Shown: positions 6,171 to 9,555 of the stretch, piece by piece
How positions within the stretch are numbered: the stretch's first letter is position 1
How the letters are laid out: the number at the start of each line of letters is the position of its first letter
Assembly: GCA_040880365.1 (NCBI GenBank)
Contig: JBBDIO010000322.1
Span: forward strand, 1-9,555
Source of the DNA: JBBDIO01 sp040880365
Lineage (GTDB): Bacteria; Chloroflexota; Anaerolineae; Caldilineales; Caldilineaceae
Length of the DNA stretch: 9,555 nucleotides
Direction: 5' to 3'
Translations under genes and position numbers: made by a program
Notes under the pieces: model-generated
What the model was told of the DNA's origin: nothing
The model's database searches: none
Seen by the model: the letters and a program-made list of their open reading frames with translations, nothing else

Positions 6171-6278
6171 ATGGCGCAGGCATTCGGGCCGTTATTTACC
6201 CCGTCACCAACACTGTCGCCTACCCCGTCCCCTACTCTGTCGCCTGGGCGCATACCGTTCCTCCAACATACACCATGA
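6171..6278 (+). CDS. Possible short upstream ORF, ATGA-overlapping the acyltransferase
   Basis: A 35-codon frame begins at ATG 6171, with GGAG 13 nt upstream (6154-6157), and ends in TGA at 6276-6278, overlapping the next gene's ATG as ATGA. It encodes a Pro/Ser/Thr-rich peptide built on the 24-bp tandem repeat (PSPTLSPTPSPTLSP). The same frame is open further upstream to 5811 without a good start. No function is recognised. It might be a coupling leader for the acyltransferase, which lacks its own Shine-Dalgarno, or a chance frame. Confidence 0.2.
   Translation: MAQAFGPLFTPSPTLSPTPSPTLSPGRIPFLQHTP
6197..6244 (+). repeat. 24-bp tandem duplication before the DUF1624 gene
   Basis: Two adjacent 24-bp units (6197-6220 and 6221-6244) share 21 of 24 bases and both end in CTGTCGCC. 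They lie 31-78 bp upstream of the acyltransferase start, either in its untranslated leader or in the possible short ORF, where they keep frame. Confidence 0.85.
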
Positions 6279-7168
6279 CAACACTGTGGTTCGAACAAAT
6301 CAAAGCCGGCATGCGCCGCACGTTTGCCCAAGCCCCCGCCACTACGCGCTTTTGGGAAGTCGATGCGCTGCGTGGGGTCGCCATCATCATGATGATCATT
6401 TTTCATCTCATGTGGGATTTGTGGTTCTTCCGCATCCTGCCCGATGTGGTGCTGTGGGAAGGCTTTTGGAAATATTTTCAGCGCACGACCGCCAGCCTCT
6501 TTATCTTCCTGGTGGGCGTGTCCCTCTCCCTCAGCTATCGCCGCGCCGCCGGCTATTTTGCCAGCCAACGCGCAGCGCAAGTTGTCGATAAACCCAAGCA
6601 CAAAAAGGCGCACAAAGCCCGCGCAAACGCAAGCACGGCCCCAACTGTGAACCAGAGTGCGCCGCGCGGCCTCCTTGCCAAATTTTTCGGGCGCGGGCTG
6701 CGTATTTTCGCCATCGGCCTGGTAATCTCGCTGGGGGTCTGGCTGGGCGGCACGGGCTATATCCACTTTGGTGTACTGCACCTCATCGGCTTTTCCATTG
6801 CCTTTGCCTACCCGTTTTTGCGTCTGGGCAAGGCCAATATCGGCCTCTGGCTGCTCTTCAACCTGGTTGGCTATGTGCTGCTCGATATGCGCGTGCCCAC
6901 TCTGTGGTTTGTCTGGCTGGGGTTGGTGCCCTTGGGATATGCGCCGGTCGATTTCTTCCCGGTATTTCCGTGGTTTGGCGTGGTATTGCTGGGGATTGGC
7001 GTGGGGAATCTTTTCTACACGCGACAAGGTCGGGTTATCGAGCTACCCGACCTTGCCCCGCTTGCGCCGATTCGCGTCCTGAGTTTTCTGGGAAAGCGCT
7101 CACTGCTTATCTATGTGATCCACCAGCCCGCGCTGCTGGGCATCCTCTACCTGCTCGGCCTCATCTGA
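6275..7168 (+). CDS. DUF1624 / HGSNAT-like membrane acyltransferase
   Basis: This 297-residue multi-pass membrane protein has the heparan-alpha-glucosaminide N-acetyltransferase catalytic-domain (DUF1624) pattern. The signature EVDALRGVAIIMMIIFHLMWDL spans residues 28-49. It is followed by hydrophobic spans around 73-87, 141-158, 166-182, 188-204, 206-222 and 229-246, and a closing FLGKRSLLIYVIHQPALL (271-288). The family-typical GYIHFGVLHLIGFS sits at 161-174. Such proteins are thought to move acetyl groups across the membrane onto sugars, so surface-glycan acetylation is the inferred role. Residues 95-134 are a Lys/Ala/Thr-rich polar insert, probably a cytoplasmic loop. No Shine-Dalgarno precedes ATG 6275, and a second Met at residue 13 is an alternative start. 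It is divergent from the polysaccharide operon and convergent with htpG. Confidence 0.87.
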   Translation: MTTLWFEQIKAGMRRTFAQAPATTRFWEVDALRGVAIIMMIIFHLMWDLWFFRILPDVVLWEGFWKYFQRTTASLFIFLVGVSLSLSYRRAAGYFASQRAAQVVDKPKHKKAHKARANASTAPTVNQSAPRGLLAKFFGRGLRIFAIGLVISLGVWLGGTGYIHFGVLHLIGFSIAFAYPFLRLGKANIGLWLLFNLVGYVLLDMRVPTLWFVWLGLVPLGYAPVDFFPVFPWFGVVLLGIGVGNLFYTRQGRVIELPDLAPLAPIRVLSFLGKRSLLIYVIHQPALLGILYLLGLI

Positions 7169-7194
7169 TACGCAGCGCGTACTTCTACGCAGCG
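7169..7194. terminator. Weak convergent hairpin between the DUF1624 gene and htpG
   Basis: Only 16 bp separate the two convergent stop codons. GCGTA (7177-7181) and TACGC (7186-7190) can form a 5-bp stem over a CTTC loop, and TTTT follows at 7197-7200 on the plus strand. TACGCAGCG is also directly repeated (7169-7177 and 7186-7194). The stem is short, so intrinsic termination is doubtful; overlapping 3' ends of the two mRNAs are likely. Confidence 0.25.
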
Positions 7195-9182
7195 TCTTTT
7201 GATTCGGGCGGCACTTTTGAAGCAACTGCCGCTTCCATCAAGGTCTGAATACGGTCAACCATATCCACCGGGTTAGCCGGCTGACCGTCGAGCAACTGGG
7301 CATTGCTGAAGAGTTGTTCAATCGTCGCCGTCACCAGCAATTCATCGACATCGCGCCCGATCATGCGCCCCAGATTCACAATCAAAGGATGCTTGCGGTT
7401 GAGTTCCAGCAACTTGGTCGGCGCTTCATAGCCTTCTTCGGTCATGCGCAAAATGCGTTGCAAATCCCGATCAAAACTATCTTCGGGCGAAACCAGACGG
7501 CACGGACTGCTCACCAACTGGCGTGACGCGCGAATCCCGCGCACCCGTTCGCCCAGCGTCGCGGTAAATTTCTCCACCAACTGGGTAAACTGGGCATCAT
7601 CCAGTGCACTGTCGTTCTGGGCATCTTCCTCTGTCGCGCGCGCTTCTGCATCCTTTTCCGGCAAATCCAGCCCGGCATCATCCACATTGCGCAGCGGCTT
7701 GCCCTCAAATTCGCGCAGGCTCGACACCATAAACCCATCAATGGGGTCCACCAGATAGAGCACTTCCAGCTTCTGCGCGCGGAAATATTCCAGATGCGGG
7801 CTGCGCGCCGCCGCCTTCACATCCTCGCCCAACACATAGTAAATGGCTTCCTGATCCGCGGCCATCGCAGCCACATAGTCATTCAGAGAAATCCAATCGT
7901 CCCCACGGGTCGAGCTTTGGAAGCGCAGCAACTCGCGCAGCGAATCCTGCCCGGTGAGATCCATGGCAATCCCTTCTTTCAGGAAAACGCCAAACTCGCG
8001 CCAGAACGCTGTATATTTTTCGGCGTCGTTCTGGGCCAGATTCTTCAGCTCACGCGCAATCCGATTCGCAAGCGCACGCTGCAACTGGCGCATAACGGGA
8101 TTACTCTGCACCATCTCGCGCGAAACATTGAGCGGCAAATCGTCGGAATCCACCACGCCATCCACAAATCGGTAGTAATCGGGCAATAAATCCTGGTTGC
8201 GCTCCTGGATCAGAATCTTGCGCGAATAGAGACGCAATCCATGTTCGCGCGCCATGCCCATGCGCCCGCGCTCCCGCTGGGTGGGGATGTAGAGAATGGC
8301 GCGCACATTCACCGGCGCATCGGCCACCATATGCACATGCACCAGTGGATCGTCGCGATCCAGCGTCAACTGGCGATAAAATTCATTATATTCATCGGCC
8401 TCCACCCCGCCCGGCCGTTGCCGCCACAGGGCCGTCTGGCGGTTCAGCGTCTTTGGTTCGGGCGCACGGGCTTCGCCGTCAGCATCTTTCGCGTTTTCCA
8501 CGTCTTCCGTATCTGGCGCATCACCGATCAACACAATCGGAAACGAAACATAATCCGAATGGCGCTGCACGATCTGTTCAATGCGCCAGGCACTAGCGAA
8601 TTCCTCGGCATCTTCCTTCAATTGAATGAAAATTTCAGTGCCGCGACTGGCTTTTTCCAGCGGCTGCAACGTAAACTGGCTATCGCCCTGTGAACGCCAC
8701 TCCCAGCCCTGATCTTCCGTGCGAAACGAGCGCGTGCGCACGCGTACCTCGTGGGCCACCATGAACACCGAATAGAAACCCACACCGAACTGGCCGATAA
8801 TCTCCTCGACCGTAGCCTGATTTTCGCGGGCATTTTGCAAAAAGTTTTTAGCGCCCGAATGCGCAATTGTGCCCAGATTCTCGATCAGCTCATCCCGATT
8901 CATGCCAATGCCGCTGTCGGCAATCATCAGCGTGCGCGCCTCGGCGTCCAGCTCGATCCGAATGGCAAGCTCAGCGTCGGCATCCACCACATCGGGATTA
9001 GTCAACATCTCAAACTGTACCCGGTGCAGCGCATCCGAGGCATTGGAAATTAACTCGCGCAGAAAAATCTCGCGATCCGTATAGAGCGAATGGGCCAGAA
9101 TGTCCAGCAATTGCTTAACTTCTGTGCGATACTCCATAGGTTCTGTTGCATTGGGTTCTGTTGCGTTCGTTTCTTCTGTCAT
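7185..9182 (-). CDS. htpG: Molecular chaperone HtpG (bacterial Hsp90)
   Basis: This 665-residue ATP-dependent dimeric cytosolic chaperone helps fold and stabilise client proteins under stress. The N-terminal GHKL ATPase domain is intact: FLRELISNASDAL (40-52, with the catalytic Glu and nucleotide-binding Asn), ADSGIGM (88-94), GTIAHSGAKNF (104-114), GQFGVGFYSVF (130-140) and GTEI (181-184). The middle domain contains YIPTQ, NLAQNDAEKYTAFW and related blocks, and the C-terminal dimerisation domain follows ILELNxxHPL-type sequence (here LLELNRKHPLIVNL). It is slightly longer than E. coli HtpG. A GTG at 9197 is in frame, but I prefer ATG at 9182, because GGGAG lies 8 nt before it and lies within the extra codons. 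Residues 6-15 are a tandem NATEP duplication, absent from typical relatives; the conserved domain begins at MEYRTEVKQLL (16-26). It seems monocistronic. Confidence 0.97.
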   Translation of the reverse strand: MTEETNATEPNATEPMEYRTEVKQLLDILAHSLYTDREIFLRELISNASDALHRVQFEMLTNPDVVDADAELAIRIELDAEARTLMIADSGIGMNRDELIENLGTIAHSGAKNFLQNARENQATVEEIIGQFGVGFYSVFMVAHEVRVRTRSFRTEDQGWEWRSQGDSQFTLQPLEKASRGTEIFIQLKEDAEEFASAWRIEQIVQRHSDYVSFPIVLIGDAPDTEDVENAKDADGEARAPEPKTLNRQTALWRQRPGGVEADEYNEFYRQLTLDRDDPLVHVHMVADAPVNVRAILYIPTQRERGRMGMAREHGLRLYSRKILIQERNQDLLPDYYRFVDGVVDSDDLPLNVSREMVQSNPVMRQLQRALANRIARELKNLAQNDAEKYTAFWREFGVFLKEGIAMDLTGQDSLRELLRFQSSTRGDDWISLNDYVAAMAADQEAIYYVLGEDVKAAARSPHLEYFRAQKLEVLYLVDPIDGFMVSSLREFEGKPLRNVDDAGLDLPEKDAEARATEEDAQNDSALDDAQFTQLVEKFTATLGERVRGIRASRQLVSSPCRLVSPEDSFDRDLQRILRMTEEGYEAPTKLLELNRKHPLIVNLGRMIGRDVDELLVTATIEQLFSNAQLLDGQPANPVDMVDRIQTLMEAAVASKVPPESKDAA
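9138..9167 (-). repeat. 15-bp in-frame tandem duplication at the htpG N-terminus
   Basis: Two adjacent 15-bp units (9138-9152 and 9153-9167 on the complement) differ at two third-codon positions and encode NATEP twice. They sit just before the conserved N-terminal strand and appear as a tolerated extension. Confidence 0.85.
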
Positions 9183-9190
9183 CGTTCCAT

Positions 9191-9195
9191 CTCCC
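9191..9195 (-). promoter_or_regulatory. Ribosome-binding site deciding the htpG start
   Basis: GGGAG on the coding strand lies 8 nt before ATG 9182 and would be wasted if translation began at the upstream GTG at 9197. This supports the shorter 665-residue product. Confidence 0.7.
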
Positions 9196-9196
9196 A

Positions 9197-9226
9197 CAAA
9201 TTCATATCTGGCAAATTTCTATCTGG
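9197..9226 (-). repeat. 15-bp tandem repeat in the htpG leader
   Basis: On the coding strand CCAGATAGAAATTTG (9226-9212) is followed directly by CCAGATATGAATTTG (9211-9197), 13 of 15 identical. It abuts the ribosome-binding site and could be a regulator site or leader RNA element. It is not CIRCE-like. Confidence 0.8.
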
Positions 9227-9509
9227 ATTCCCAAGCGTGAAACACGCACTGCGAAATTTTACACAGGGGCATACCTGCCCAACACGCGCCCAAGATGAAC
9301 CACGCGCGGCCTGCAAGCCATAAGAATAACAAAAGCCGCGTCAAACGCATAAAGTGGCCCGAAATCAACCCACTGCCAATCTGCCACATGCCTGCCCCAG
9401 CCATGAAGCGATTCTCGTCTACCCAAAACCGTGCGCGCACAGCCGGTCCCCCTCTGTTCACATGACCCGCAATCCCTGCCATTCATAGTGGATTACCCGC
9501 CGCAACGGT
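9227..9509. other. Gene-free stretch upstream of htpG
   Basis: No convincing gene is seen. Two small hairpins are present: GCGTG (9235-9239) with CACGC (9243-9247), and GGGCA (9267-9271) with TGCCC (9276-9280). A coding-strand TAAAAT near 9260 could be a -10 for htpG, but a matching -35 is poor. No CIRCE element (TTAGCACTC inverted repeat) and no clear sigma32-type promoter is found, so htpG regulation remains open. Confidence 0.45.
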
Positions 9510-9539
9510 TTGACTATTTGGGCGAAGCGCGGCTATACT
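9510..9539 (+). promoter_or_regulatory. Sigma70-like promoter pointing out of the window
   Basis: TTGACT (9510-9515) and TATACT (9534-9539) each match the consensus at five of six positions and are separated by 18 bp. An AT-rich start region follows. Transcription would start near 9546 and run rightwards, away from htpG, so a plus-strand gene probably begins just past 9555. Confidence 0.65.
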
Positions 9540-9555
9540 ATTTTATATACTTTCG

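Larger units (their letters stand above)
5832..6274. other. Structured divergent intergenic region
   Basis: This 443-bp gap separates the divergent glycosyltransferase and DUF1624 acyltransferase genes. Its middle (about 5880-6100) looks more AT-rich than the genes. It should hold the promoters for both directions, but I found no promoter pair at standard spacing that I trust. It contains the hairpin pair (5851-5877), nested repeat array (5889-5976), GCTGC/GCAGC palindrome near 5988-5998, 24-bp tandem repeat (6197-6244), and a possible short ORF ending at 6278. Confidence 0.6.

Noticed and set aside
5811..6278. Full-length 155-codon plus-strand frame across the divergent gap
   Set aside because: It starts inside the glycosyltransferase coding region on the opposite strand, has no ribosome-binding site, and runs through AT-richer repeat DNA. 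Only the last 35 codons merit a tentative mention.
6137..7027. Minus-strand open frame of 296 codons opposite the DUF1624 gene
   Set aside because: The plus strand encodes a coherent multi-span membrane protein with family signatures, while the antisense product is a polar His/Gln/Glu-rich string.
9219..9482. Minus-strand frames of 75-87 codons upstream of htpG, one with a hydrophobic stretch
   Set aside because: They have no Shine-Dalgarno, two overlapping frames compete, and there is no recognisable family; the region also has to hold the htpG promoter. A decayed gene cannot be excluded.

Overview
The window is a moderately GC-rich bacterial chromosome segment with seven confident protein-coding genes and no tRNA, rRNA, CRISPR array, transposase or phage gene that I can recognise. 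My best guess for the organism is a member of Chloroflexota (Anaerolineae/Caldilineae-like). This is inference from protein flavour (long low-complexity termini, a GT2 + DUF2304 + alkaline-phosphatase-superfamily cluster, the style of HtpG) and not from any marker gene.

Minus strand, 5831 down to 116: five genes in one direction form a probable envelope-polysaccharide operon. In transcription order they are a family 2 glycosyltransferase of the DPM1-like type, a small DUF2304 membrane protein, an alkaline-phosphatase-superfamily hydrolase, a NodB-type polysaccharide deacetylase, and a FemAB/GNAT-type acyltransferase. The last two overlap by ATGA and resemble the deacetylase and FemAB proteins that accompany exosortase (XrtA/PEP-CTERM) exopolysaccharide loci. 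No exosortase lies in the window. A plausible division of labour is sugar transfer to a lipid carrier (GT2 with DUF2304), phospho-ester hydrolysis or transfer (AP superfamily), N-deacetylation of the polymer, and acyl or aminoacyl modification (FemAB).

Plus strand, 6275-7168: a multi-pass DUF1624 (HGSNAT-like) acyltransferase is transcribed divergently from the glycosyltransferase across a 443-bp gap. It may acetylate the same kind of surface glycan. The gap holds the most structured non-coding DNA here: two overlapping, mutually exclusive hairpins abutting the glycosyltransferase ribosome-binding site, a nested array of direct and inverted repeats around CGATCG, and a 24-bp tandem duplication just before the acyltransferase.

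Minus strand, 9182-7185: htpG (bacterial Hsp90) converges on the acyltransferase with 16 bp between stop codons. About 310 bp upstream of it no convincing gene is seen. The right edge carries a good sigma70-like promoter (TTGACT, 18 bp, TATACT) pointing out of the window.

A theme not explained by the genes is a series of short two- to five-copy tandem duplications (13, 15 and 24 bp) concentrated at gene edges: the deacetylase C-terminus, the htpG N-terminus, the htpG leader and three intergenic gaps. A second theme is a GTRTAGA-like motif just upstream of every operon gene that has a spacer. I saw no clearly new defence or mobile system. The most worthwhile leads are the nested repeat array and the double hairpin in the divergent intergenic region.
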